A stretch of DNA of 28,283 nucleotides from Chara braunii (GCA_003427395.1 BFEA01000264.1:903252-931534); one strand, 5' to 3'; counted from the stretch's first letter, positions 1-9,320 are shown. Notes: generated from the sequence alone by a model not told the origin. Numbers and translations are program-made.

Positions 1-2
1 AC

Positions 3-66
<64 letters not shown>
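1..66. repeat. (CA)n microsatellite at window start
   Basis: An almost pure CA dinucleotide run opens the window, so its true left end is unknown. Positions 67-231 are ordinary-looking sequence with no supportable gene. Confidence 0.95.
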
Positions 67-68
<2 letters not shown>

Positions 69-228
69 AAAACACCCCTACCAACTGTGTCATCTATCTC
101 CGGGTCTCTAACACTTCCATGCCGGTGAGGTCTCCGTTCGACGACGCACTGAAGATCCCCTCCACACACACACACGCACAATACAACCCTGGAATTCCTC
201 TCGCGACCTCGCAGCACACTTCTCCCCC

Positions 229-231
<3 letters not shown>

Positions 232-289
<58 letters not shown>
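232..289. repeat. (TC)n microsatellite
   Basis: About 29 uninterrupted CT units. The repeat generates spurious Ser-Leu or Glu-Arg open frames on the two strands, which I do not treat as genes. Confidence 0.95.
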
Positions 290-290
<1 letters not shown>

Positions 291-477
291 GCATTATGGA
301 ACTGAAATTTTATTACTCCCCCCTGCCCATCAATATGAGTACCATCGATGGTCAAGAACCCCTCTTCTGGGGGAAACAAAGAAAAACAAGGAAAAAGATG
401 TGATCCTCTTCCCTGCCATCTCTTTTCTTTCGCAGCCCGCGAAACCTCGCCTGTACTTCTAAGCGTTTGCCTTTCGC

Positions 478-501
478 AAAAAAAAAAATGCGCCTATCAA
501 A

Positions 502-536
<35 letters not shown>

Positions 537-694
537 AAACGCTTCGCGCCTACCAGCACAGAAGCTGGAGAGAGAGAGAGAGAGAGCCGATGGATTTATA
601 TATTTTACCAGTAGAATTCAATACGGTCTGATGACTAACTAATTAGTAATTAATGGTCATAAACTGATTACAAATGAAAAAAAAAAAAAAAAAA
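478..694. repeat. Cluster of poly(A) runs and a (GA)n tract
   Basis: Poly(A) runs lie at 478-488, 504-534 and 677-694, with a (GA)n tract at 568-586. No retroelement body or clear target duplication was recognised next to them. The surrounding stretch from 290 to 1380 is AT-rich and holds no gene I can support. Confidence 0.85.
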
Positions 695-774
695 GTCTCT
701 GTACCCTAGATCGACATTAATTAATTAATAAAAAAGGGGACTCGAGCCGACGGCAGCAGCCAAATAAAAATAAA

Positions 775-828
775 GAAGGCCCTTTATGAGGAGGGGTGTC
801 ATAGCTCTAGGCTCTAGCTATGGCCTTC
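775..828. repeat. Nested inverted repeat (potential hairpin)
   Basis: Outer arms GAAGGCC (775-781) and GGCCTTC (822-828) enclose inner arms CATAGCT (800-806) and AGCTATG (816-822). The pairing is seen by eye; no function is assigned. Confidence 0.5.
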
Positions 829-1381
829 TCGTCCTTGTTTTTTTCCAAGTATTTTTTCTCGCAGTCCCCCAATTCAATAACTTCTCTCAAAGTATATAGA
901 CGCTATCCCTCGCCTGAACCCTCCTCCATCGGTCCTAGCATTTATTACCTGATTAATTAATAAATTACATGAAATGAAATAAAATAAGGTTGTCAATCGC
1001 CTCGTGCTCGGAAATCAATAATCTTTCTATTAAAAAAAAAAAACAAAAAGGTAAGATCTTATGCGTCTTAGTGTAGAAACAGACACCCACCTAAGTGTGC
1101 CCTGTTTCCAGAAACACTCAGTATACAATGTGCGCTAATCGAGTCCAAGGGCCCCTACTTGAACGTCATCATCGTCTTTTTTATGGCGCGCAGCGCCGAA
1201 GGAGGGGTAAAGGGGTAGTAACCCCTATTATCAACCCCCCCCAACTCGAATTAATAGGGGATGGAGGGGTGATAATTAAAGGCTAAATCGATGGAGATGG
1301 AGGGGTATACCCCCCCTATCTCTTCAGAATGAACGAAGAAAAGGGAGACGTAAGCGATTGCGTCCGCCCAGTATGCGTGAG

Positions 1382-1449
1382 ACGCAGATGGGATCTCAGC
1401 GCAGATGGGATCTCGACACCGATGGGATCGCGGCGCAGATGGGATCCCA
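1382..1449 (+). repeat. Short tandem repeat, four 17-bp units
   Basis: Four adjacent 17-bp units (1382, 1399, 1416 and 1433) share the core GATGGGATC with variation at the unit ends. It is a small minisatellite in non-coding sequence. The region between 1080 and 1380 contains G/C homopolymer patches but no gene. Confidence 0.8.
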
Positions 1450-1559
1450 GCGACGGAGGAACAAACAACAGGTGGAAACAGCGTCTGCGGCGGAGAGCGC
1501 AATAGCTTCAGTCTCCATTCGATTGAATTGAATGTATGCCTGCCGCCGACTGAGAGATG

Positions 1560-1723
1560 CAGTGCGCGCGTGCGCACGCACACACTCAGGTGCACAGGCG
1601 TAAATAGTACACGCAGATACACATATGTACAGACAAGCGCAAACACACACACACACACACACAAGACACACACACACAAACAGAGGCAAGCACACTCTTG
1701 CGCGCACAATCGCACACATGAAT

Positions 1724-1778
<55 letters not shown>

Positions 1779-1814
1779 NGCTTTTCCTGTGGATTCCCTG
1801 CTAGCGAATATGAC

Positions 1815-1875
<61 letters not shown>
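1560..1875. repeat. Compound (CA)n microsatellite region
   Basis: CA-rich sequence with long pure runs at 1642-1663, 1725-1778 and 1816-1873, separated by short unique stretches. One ambiguous base (n) at 1779 marks an unresolved assembly position. The Cys-Val or Thr-His open frames here are repeat artefacts. Positions 1876-2540 hold no gene I can support. Confidence 0.95.
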
Positions 1876-2540
1876 CCGCACACGCCCGCACACGAATGCA
1901 TGCGCCCACACACATATGTGCAAGCACGTAGACGCTGACGGAAAAAAGGCATGGACGATGGAGCGGGAAAAAAAAAAAGAAAAAAAAAGAGAGAAGAGAG
2001 GGTATCGACCCCATTGCTCATTGCGTTAAGCAGAGAATGAGCTGGAACTTATTGGCAAGGAGGAAGCGGGCATACCTCTGTCGTTCTCCTAGTTCTCGAA
2101 GGTTGGCGGGGGAGGAGAAACCCCATTGATCAGCGGCCGACACAACAAAGCAAGCAGCTTATTGTATTTATGTATGTGCGCTCATAAGTTCCACAGGACC
2201 ACAGGCGCTCACAGTTCCCCCCGGACGCGGGGGGGGGTTCGGAGTTCGAGCCGCGGGCAAATCACTCTCCGCCGTTAGGTCACGCATCCCTCAACTTTGG
2301 GCGTTTCCCCGACGGAGATCGCCCTCTTTTCCGCTTAATCCACTCCTCAGCCCTTCGCTCTGTCGTTTCTTCGCCGTTTGGGAAATCGCCGTCGTCTGCG
2401 AAATGTGGGGTGAAGGAGGAACAACCACCTCCTCCGCATTCCATCTAGCAGATCGCACAGCATCCCTCTCGATTCCCGACATGCCCTCCAACGATATCAC
2501 CTGTCTGGACATCCGACCTCTGATTACCCTTATGATTCCA

Positions 2541-2594
2541 ATCATCATCATCATCATCATAATCATCCTTCCCCGAAGCAGCACAATAATCTAC

Positions 2595-2627
<33 letters not shown>

Positions 2628-2635
2628 ACCCGTCA

Positions 2636-2668
<33 letters not shown>
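2541..2668. repeat. (CAT)n / (ATC)n trinucleotide cluster at the kinase gene 3' end
   Basis: Three trinucleotide runs lie at 2541-2560, 2594-2628 and 2638-2668. Read on the minus strand they are (ATG/TGA)n. The last run overlaps the stop codon of the receptor kinase gene, so that gene ends inside the microsatellite. Confidence 0.92.
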
Positions 2669-3352
2669 GATATCCAATCTGCATCATTGTCTCTGCCAAG
2701 AGATTGCGAATCGTTTCTACCACGACTGTCATGTCGAGTCTTGTGTCGAGGTCCAGGTGGACGCATTTCTTTGCAAGCTGAAGCATCTCCATCACTGCTC
2801 GCTTCTCCGCTAATCCCATCACCTCCCTCGTTAGATGAGGATCCAGCACTGCATCCGGCAATCGCACATCGGAATCCCGATCATCGCCACGTAGGAACGG
2901 CTCTATCCACTGAACAATCGTCGTGCACCTCCCGTCGCCTCCAGGAGCTGCTGACGTCACCACCATCCGCCCTGTCAGGAGCTCGAACAGGAGAACGCCA
3001 AAAGCGTACACGTCATTCTTCTCTGTCACGTGGCCGAGGATGTACTCCGGCGCCATGTATCCAAAAGTTCCGGGAATGTCCGATGACTCTGCGACTGAAC
3101 TTTCCCGCCGCATTCCAAACACGCTCTCTCCAATCTTCGCCAGCCCGAAGTCCGCAAGAACGGCATGCATCTTGTGACCAGTTCCATCATCAAGAAGGAC
3201 GTTGCTACTCTTGATGTCTCGATGAATGATCGGCGGATCACAGCCGTCATGTAGGTAACCAATCCCCTTGGAGATCTGCAGGGCGATAAACATGCGCTCC
3301 AGGAGGGTGAGGGGAGGAGGAGGGGGGGGGAATTCAGGGATGATCGATGATG

Positions 3353-3389
<37 letters not shown>

Positions 3390-4113
3390 GTTGTTGTTGT
3401 TGTTGTTGTGCAGGCGAGCATAGAGACAGCCACCAGGAAAGTAGGGGTACACTAAGATAGACCGATCGGCCTCTTGGCAGAAGCCAATCAGCTCGACGAG
3501 ATTGGCATGATGTACCCTGCTTAGCGTGTTTACCTCGCTGATGAACATCCGTCGCTCGGCGTCCGTCAGATCACCGGTCATCACCTTCACTGCCACATCC
3601 TCGCCGTCTATCGACCCCAAGTACACGTTCGCAAACCCTCCCCTCTGTCCTATGCGCCGATCATCGCTGAAGTTGTCCGTACAGGTCATCAAGGTCGTTA
3701 GATCGAACCTCTTCACCTCCGCCGGATGGAGTTTCGCTCGGCTGATGATTACCGCCGGCGGCGACGATCGACCGCTGGCGTTGCTTGCTGACGAGATGGG
3801 TTCCACCCTCGCCGTGGGGAGAGATTTCGCACTGCACTCCCCCCTCAGCGAAGACAACCTCCGCCTCATCACCAGCAGCACGACGGCAATCACCGCGATC
3901 AGAGCGATTATGCCAGCTGGCAAGCCGATCTTGACCGCCATCAGGGATCCCGAGGAGCTATCCCCCCTTCCATCGGGATTGCCGCCGCCTTTGATCTGAT
4001 AAGAGGCGTCGGCAGTCCGAGCTGGATGATACAAATCGGGCACCTCCTTCGACGACGCCAGGCTTGGCGCGCTGCTGCTGCTGGCACTCACGCTAGGCCA
4101 GGCTTTTGACTCG

Positions 4114-4158
<45 letters not shown>

Positions 4159-5951
4159 ACAGCTGCTTCCGACCAAACGCTCCCCTCCCCCTCCCACTCC
4201 CATTTGCAAGTGTGCAGCTTCGAGGAGTCGATGGGCAGCTCGAATATGTCCCCGTTGCTTGCCCCCACCCACAGCGTCAAGTTATCAGAGGGTCGGGATC
4301 GGGATTGGGATGGGCGGCGGCCGAGCGCCAAGCCGGATAGCTCCCCTCCATCGTACCGAGCGACGATCGATACGTTCCCGCCTTTTCTGCAAAGCCAATC
4401 AACCTTGATCCAATCAACCGCATTGCCGTTAACGACGAAGAGGTTGCAGCCGTCGGGAGTCGCGACCAGGTCTCGCAAGTCGTCGAGGAGGACCATCGTC
4501 GGGTCGGGATCGCCGTACGAAGATGCCTTTTGCAACTGCCTTCTCGTCTTGTTCCCGATGATCCCAGCAATGACGGAGAGATTGCCAGCAGCCTCCGCCG
4601 CAGAGTAGTAGGAGGAAGAGGAGGGGGAGGGGAAGGGGGAGGTGTTGTTGTGCTTGGATCCCGATCCCGACTGAAGCCCCCAGACCACCTGCGCCTGCGG
4701 ATCGATGAAATACAGACACGTGCCGTTGGCGTCGAAGCCGTGGGGACCGATCTGCGCGTCGTCGGACACGTGGCGTACGCCGTCGCCGTCGCCATCGCCA
4801 TCGCCGTCAAAGCTCTGCACGACGTTCGTCTCCGAGATGACCGTGAAGTCGGCGGCGGCGGGAAGTCGGGACTCGTCGTCGATTACCCCGAGGGAGAGGG
4901 AGAGTAAGCACGCCTCATCTTCTTGGCTCTTGTCTAACATGTACAGCTCCGTCGTCTTCGGATGCTTTGCCAACCCTTGGATCGATGTCCCATTCAATCG
5001 GACGGAGGATCTAGTGCCGTTGATTACCGATAGGAAGGTCAGCTCGGGCGACACGACGTAGGTGCTTGAGGCCAGGATGAGGCGTTTGCCGTTCGCAGAC
5101 AGCTCCAGACCTAAGATGGAGGCCATTTGCGAAACCCCCTCCTGACCCTCCTCCCCCTTCGACGACGAGGAGGAGGGGGGGGGAGTGTTATAAACAGCGG
5201 AGAAGATCGCTTCACCGCTGCTGTTGCTCACCTTCCAGACGTAACTAATTAAGCTCTCAAGATGTGCAATGTACGGTTTGGAGCCGTTAGATTGAAACAG
5301 TTGTTGTCTGATCACCGTCAGATCGGCTTTTCGGATCGACAGCCTCTCACGGGAAGCAGGGGCAACGCTGCGTCGATCACCCTTTGCACATCGCTCCTCC
5401 ACAACGTAGTACAGAACGGAGGCATTCGAATCCATCACCATGTTTGTGATGAACGAAGAGCAAGAACGGTTTGGAACAGATCTGAAGTCTTTGTCGATGT
5501 CGTGGACGATCAAAGGCAGCAGCTTTACGTTAGCTATGGCAAACGGATTCGCGCCCGTTACGTTAAGCTCTTGCCATGCCAACGTGCTAGACGAAGAAGA
5601 AGAAGCCAGATACCGTCGATCCATACCCTCCTCCGTCTTCGACAGACCGCAGCGGCCATCAAGATCAGGCAATCCCGACGGGCAAGGAGACGCCATAGCC
5701 GCCGAGGACTTCTGCTCCTGATAAAGATCGAGATCGGGATCGAGATCGAGCGCGTATCTATCGTTCATAAAGACCTCATCGCCACCGTCCACTGAGAACT
5801 GACACTGAACACAGGTCAGACACGTCAGCCACCCCAGGATCGCAATCAACAACGAAAGGATGAATCTTGACCGCTGATCACAGCAGACACCACACATACA
5901 CCTCCCAAAACGCAAAGCTGCACCCACCTTCTCCCTCACCCAAGCATCCAT
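2664..5951 (-). CDS. Receptor-like protein kinase (RLK/Pelle type) with beta-propeller-like ectodomain
   Basis: Predicted plasma-membrane receptor Ser/Thr kinase of 1095 residues, single exon. The start is the first in-frame ATG (5951) after an upstream stop. Met19 (5897) is an alternative that would give a more typical signal peptide. A hydrophobic signal segment covers ~30-48. The ectodomain (~51-670) has at least a dozen N-x-S/T sequons and repeated strand-turn blocks such as GPHGFDANGTCLYF (~403) and LVATPDGCNLFVV (~492), suggesting an NHL/SMP-30-like propeller. A 14-Ser tract (599-612) precedes the transmembrane helix (675-695). The kinase domain (~760-1090) has VAVK Lys789, alphaC Glu806, HRD Asp912, DFG Asp934 and APE Glu969, so catalysis is expected. 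The glycine loop is atypical (IGQRGGFANVY). An N6-K-Q10...P6 insert lies near 849-880. The ligand is unknown and no introns are visible. Confidence 0.88.
3310..3407. repeat. Trinucleotide repeats coding poly-Asn, poly-Gln and poly-Pro in the kinase domain
   Basis: On the plus strand (CTG)10 at 3357-3386 and (GTT)6 at 3390-3407 encode Gln856-865 and Asn849-854 of the minus-strand kinase. A nearby GGAGGAGG/poly-G stretch (about 3313-3330) encodes six prolines. The insert falls between the hinge/alphaD segment (VYPYFPGGCLYARLH) and alphaE (LTLLERMFIALQ), a surface loop where plant receptor kinases vary in length. Confidence 0.9.
4116..4157. repeat. (GCT)14 repeat coding poly-Ser in the juxtamembrane ectodomain
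   Basis: Fourteen GCT triplets (AGC on the coding strand) encode Ser599-612, about 60 residues outside the transmembrane helix. A further short Asp-Gly repeat is coded around 4779-4809. Such tracts are prone to length polymorphism. Confidence 0.9.
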
Positions 5952-6120
5952 ACTTTCCTGATGACAATCCTGCACCTCTACAAAACACAGCTACCGGCAC
6001 TCAAGTCCAATCCCGCCAGTCGCTGGCTCAACAACTCAACAACGTAACAGAGAGTACACAGGAACCAGGACCATCTCCTCGTCCACGTTCAGTCCTTCCT
6101 CAACAGCCATTCTAGAGCTA
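5952..6120. other. 5' flank of the receptor kinase gene
   Basis: About 170 bp between the chosen kinase ATG and the first MITE. An in-frame stop lies about 40 nt upstream of the ATG. I see no convincing TATA box. The promoter or an upstream non-coding exon could lie here or beyond the MITE. Confidence 0.4.
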
Positions 6121-6227
6121 CCGTCTTCTCCCCCGAATACAACGTACGGCGATTATTGCTGTATCTAGACTCAAAGTTGCCCCAAATAGAGCTGTTTTGA
6201 CCGTTCGTTGTATTCGGATGAAGACAG
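6121..6227. mobile_element. MITE copy 1, TA-flanked, Tc1/mariner-like
   Basis: A 107-bp element whose ends are imperfect inverted repeats: left CCGTCTTCTCCCCCGAATAC, right (reverse complement) CTGTCTTCATCCGAATAC. It is flanked by TA dinucleotides at 6119-6120 and 6228-6229. The interior matches the element at 7076-7179 in the opposite orientation, including the block TTGCTGTATCTAGACT. There is no coding capacity. A TA duplication is the hallmark of Tc1/mariner-derived MITEs; assignment to that superfamily is inference. Confidence 0.75.
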
Positions 6228-6560
6228 TAATCATCATCGGATTCTCCTCCAGAGGACATCCGCCGCCGCCAGACGATCCTCTAATCACCTCCTCATCTCC
6301 GTTGATTGCTTCTGATTGGTCCATCATCATCATCATCACTTCGCGTTCTTCGGATAAGCAGACTGTACAGTCAGGGCATAGTCACACTACCGGTAAAAGC
6401 ACTTTCGCAAGTGAATCTCACAGCACCTGCGGTCAGATTCGCATGCATCTAACCGCAATCGCGTCCAGAAGTCGATCGGAAAATTCGTAGTGCGAGTACG
6501 CCCTCAGCCGATCCGTAATGGGTTCAGATGTGGAGACTGTACACTCGGACAAAGCCTATA

Positions 6561-6561
6561 C

Positions 6562-6641
<80 letters not shown>
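6561..6641 (+). repeat. Long poly(A) run between direct repeats
   Basis: CC followed by nearly 80 A residues sits between two perfect copies of AAAGCCTATA (6551-6560 and 6639-6648). The arrangement matches a target-site duplication around an insertion consisting almost only of poly(A) tail. A homopolymer assembly artefact is the alternative. Confidence 0.7.
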
Positions 6642-6642
<1 letters not shown>

Positions 6643-6739
6643 CCTATAAAGTCAGCAGAGCAAAAATTCGGAGTTCGTTCATCACCTCTGATCAGTTTCG
6701 TCGAGGGTATCCGTTACACACTGGATAAAGAGGACAAGT

Positions 6740-7015
6740 AAATAAAATTCCATTTGGAATAAAAAAAAATAAAAAAATAATGAAAAAATAAAAAAATAAA
6801 AAATAAAAAAACATCTCTGTAGTACTCAAGTTATTTTACAGATATTCTAGTTACAAAACTAATTAGTAAATAATTAGACTATATCTATATTATATATCGT
6901 CATCTTATATCTATATCTTATATCTATATATTATATCTATATTATATATCTGTATCTTATATCTATATATTATATCTATATATTATATCTATATAAAAAT
7001 ATATTACATATATCC
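6740..7015. repeat. AT-rich tract with degenerate TATATCTATAT minisatellite
   Basis: A-rich sequence (6740-6815) is followed by a degenerate array of TATATCTATAT-type units at about 6880-7012. No gene is visible between 6230 and 7075. Confidence 0.8.
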
Positions 7016-7075
7016 AGTCGCTTTGCTATTCTCGAGCGGGGTTAGTCGTTTTGCTATTCTCCAGCTGGTGGGTTA

Positions 7076-7179
7076 CCTTCTTCCCCCCAATAGAACGTAC
7101 GGTCATTATATACGTATTTGGGGACCTTTCAGTCTAAATACAGCAATGATTACCGTACGTTCTATTCGGGGGAAGAATG
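7076..7179. mobile_element. MITE copy 2, TA-flanked, same family as 6121-6227
   Basis: A 104-bp element with ends CCTTCTTCCCCCCAATAGAA (left) and CATTCTTCCCCCGAATAGAA (right, reverse complement), flanked by TA at 7074-7075 and 7180-7181. Both arms continue into AACGTACGGT. In reverse orientation it aligns along its whole length with copy 1. It has no coding capacity. Confidence 0.8.
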
Positions 7180-7274
7180 TACTGGTTTTGTTATTCTCAC
7201 CTGCGTTGTAGTCATTGCTACTCTCTAGCTGGGTTGGCGTCTGTGTGCGCACCGTGCGCGCTACGTCGTTCAGT

Positions 7275-7687
7275 TTTTTTTTTTTTTAAGTCTAATTCTG
7301 TCAATTACCTGTCAAATCTGGACAGGACTGTCATTATAGTATTACGGGGAACCCCGTAGCAGCCATCCAACGAGGGAACATGCGGGAGCTGCATCCACCA
7401 GCAGGTGCGATACCTGCTACAGCAGGTAAGCGATACCGGCCAGGGGTCAGCCGGTAGCATCAGGACCGAGCTTCTTCGATGGGCCGGTCACTGTGCCTCC
7501 CCTCCGGTCCCCTCCCCCTATGAACATCAGCAGTCTCTGCTCAATTCCACTCGGGGGGACCAAAGGCATATCTCTAGGTGGCGGGCGCCAAGCTTGCCCA
7601 GGAAGGTACATGAGGCCAATGGGAATTGAACCCAAGACCTCCGGAATGCCACTTGGGTGCCTTACCAACTGAGCTAGGCCGCTGTAT
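7275..7687 (-). mobile_element. Complete tRNA-derived SINE, minus orientation
   Basis: About 413 bp flanked by 15-bp direct repeats GCTACGTCGTTC(A/T)GT (7260-7274 and 7688-7702, one mismatch). On the minus strand the head at 7687 contains an RNA polymerase III A box (TAGCTCAGTTGG, 7665-7676) and B box (GGTTCAATTCC, 7622-7632). The 3' end is a poly(A) tail (T run near 7275-7287). The tRNA-like part resembles a class I tRNA but its acceptor arms do not pair fully. The body is not similar to anything I recognise. It is non-coding and presumably mobilised by a LINE. Confidence 0.85.
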
Positions 7688-7966
7688 GCTACGTCGTTCT
7701 GTATAGCTCCAGTCCCAAGAAAAGAAAAAAGAAAAGAAAAAAAATCCGAGCGGTTGTGCAGAGGTGCTGCTCATCCACCTAATGAATGTCCTCGATCCAG
7801 TAGTCAACGTTCTACATGCATCTGGAAGGGACTGCGACCAGATACCTTCAGACTGATCAGACATGTTGATCATCATTAGGTCCAGATAGATTTCCAATTC
7901 TCTTCAGCGCAGCGCGGCCCGTAATCAGGTTCCCTCTGGGAGACGATGGGCCTCGCCTGCACTAAC

Positions 7967-7987
7967 TTTTTTTTTTTTTTTTTTTTT
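7967..7987. repeat. Poly(T) run between 12-bp direct repeats
   Basis: About 20 T residues, preceded by AC, lie between two perfect copies of TCGCCTGCACTA (7953-7964 and 7987-7998). The arrangement resembles the poly(A) insertion at 6561-6641. Positions 7703-8210 otherwise contain pyrimidine- or purine-rich patches and no gene. Confidence 0.65.
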
Positions 7988-8213
7988 CGCCTGCACTACT
8001 CTCGACATGCACAAACGACAAAAAAGATGACAACTCATCTTTCAATGTTCTTGCGGTGGATTCAGTCTCATTTTGCACATCTGGAGACTAGTGCATCCAG
8101 GCCCGATGGCGGCCAAGCCGCTGCTCCTTCCTCGAAGCACAGCTCAGAGCGCCTGGAACTTCCCTGGAGTTCTTTTTTCTTTTTTCTTTTTTCTTTTTTC
8201 CCTTCTGTGAGCC

Positions 8214-8328
8214 TGGGGCCTGGGGCTAGGTCCCACTTACACGAATTAAGCCATATTGACCGTAGATAACACAGATCAACGGCCAGAATCTCTTAAGCCG
8301 TGCAAGTGGGACCTTGCCCCTGGACCCA
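8214..8328. mobile_element. 115-bp foldback/MITE-like element
   Basis: Arms of about 37 bp (8214-8250 and 8292-8328) are imperfect inverted repeats sharing the core AGGTCCCACTT and ending in TTAAG toward the centre. The roughly 40-bp interior is unique. No clear target duplication could be fixed, so the exact ends are uncertain. Confidence 0.6.
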
Positions 8329-8517
8329 TTAGCGAGTCCTCTGGATACGCCTTATCGGTATTAGTGGAATCTATGACCAACATGGGTGTGAGTGCGAGCG
8401 CGAGTGGGTTGTGTGTGGTGTGTGGGAGACTGTTGGCCATAGCCACTGCAGAAAGGGAGGCACAGCTACTGGCAGGTCTCGGTCTTTGTTGTTAGCCAGA
8501 CTCCCACTGGCGGCCCC

Positions 8518-8534
8518 AACCCTAAACCCTAAAC
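8518..8534. repeat. Short interstitial plant-type telomere repeat
   Basis: Two CCCTAAA units with partial flanks, the plant telomere unit. At this length it could be chance or a telo-box rather than a former chromosome end. Positions 8329-8870 show no gene. A poly(A) run lies at about 8674-8692 and a perfect 9-bp inverted repeat GGCCGTCGA/TCGACGGCC at 8740-8769. Confidence 0.6.
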
Positions 8535-8883
8535 ATAAGGGGCAAGGGACAACATGAAATCTCCCCTTCACAGTGAGCGGAAACTATGCTTGCAGGGGTC
8601 CCCTCTAGATAGCCTTAGGAGTAGGTAGTAAAAGGCAAAAACAGAGTTGAGAGAAGAATATAGAAAGAGACCAAAAAAAAAAAAAAAAAAAAGTATTCTG
8701 CTACTTCGTTCAGGATTTCGATCACGTGTTACACAGTACGGCCGTCGAATAGATCGGATCTCGACGGCCTGGTAGTTTCCAAGCAGGGACTGTAAGGGCC
8801 TCGCCACACCACTCTCTAATCTCGAAAATATTCGAGGGCTATCAGGATTTTTCAAGAGGCCGGTTTTTGAGAGAAAATGGCCC

Positions 8884-9295
8884 CTCCAGCTGGTAGGATA
8901 GAAATAGGGCATAGCAGCAGTACAGATGGTGGCTTTGCTGCAGTAAGTCTTGCCGGAGTGAGGTAAGAGGACTGATGGTGGATCCTAGAGGGTTTTCCGA
9001 ATTTTGTCTGACTCTGAAGTTTCCCACAAAAAAGGTCTGGAATAGCTCTAAAATTCTTAGTAGGCTCCTAGTCTCATTTCATGGAATTTTCTGATGACTT
9101 TTCTGAATGTGCTCGTTATGGGACTGGGCCCGGTTCCCAGTTTGTGCCAATTTGTGAGGATAGGGTTGTATAGTTTGTGCCAATTTGTGAGGATACGGTT
9201 GTATCTATGGGACGCTGGACCCGGTTTCCAGCAGGTGTTGCTCCCCACCAATAGATGGAGCTTGTGTTAATAAAGAAAGAAAAAAAAAAAAAAGG
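8884..9295 (+). mobile_element. Poly(A)-tailed retroposon with LINE-like 3' tail
   Basis: About 412 bp ending in AATAAA-type sequence plus poly(A) (9267-9293), flanked by a 13-bp direct repeat GAGAAAATGGCCC (8871-8883 and 9296-9308). It contains a 33-bp tandem duplication (9140-9172 and 9173-9205). A 28-nt block (9209-9236) matches the 3' UTR of the downstream LINE (26206-26233) with two mismatches. It is either a severely 5'-truncated LINE or a SINE sharing a LINE 3' end. No RNA polymerase III boxes were recognised. Confidence 0.75.
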
Positions 9296-9320
9296 GAGAA
9301 AATGGCCCTTCGCCGCATAG

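Noticed and set aside
1382-1449. CRISPR-like array
   Set aside because: Units are adjacent without spacers and vary at their edges. It is a simple minisatellite in a eukaryotic genome.
1251-2021. Long open frames (up to 256 codons) on both strands
   Set aside because: They are made of (CA)n and (GT)n repeats, contain an ambiguous base and have no domain-like sequence.
2687-5795. Several plus-strand open frames of 80-180 codons opposite the receptor kinase
   Set aside because: They are shadows of the GC-rich kinase coding strand. Only the minus-strand frame shows conserved motifs.
7622-7687. Functional tRNA gene on the minus strand
   Set aside because: The acceptor strands do not pair and the sequence is the head of a SINE with target duplications and poly(A).
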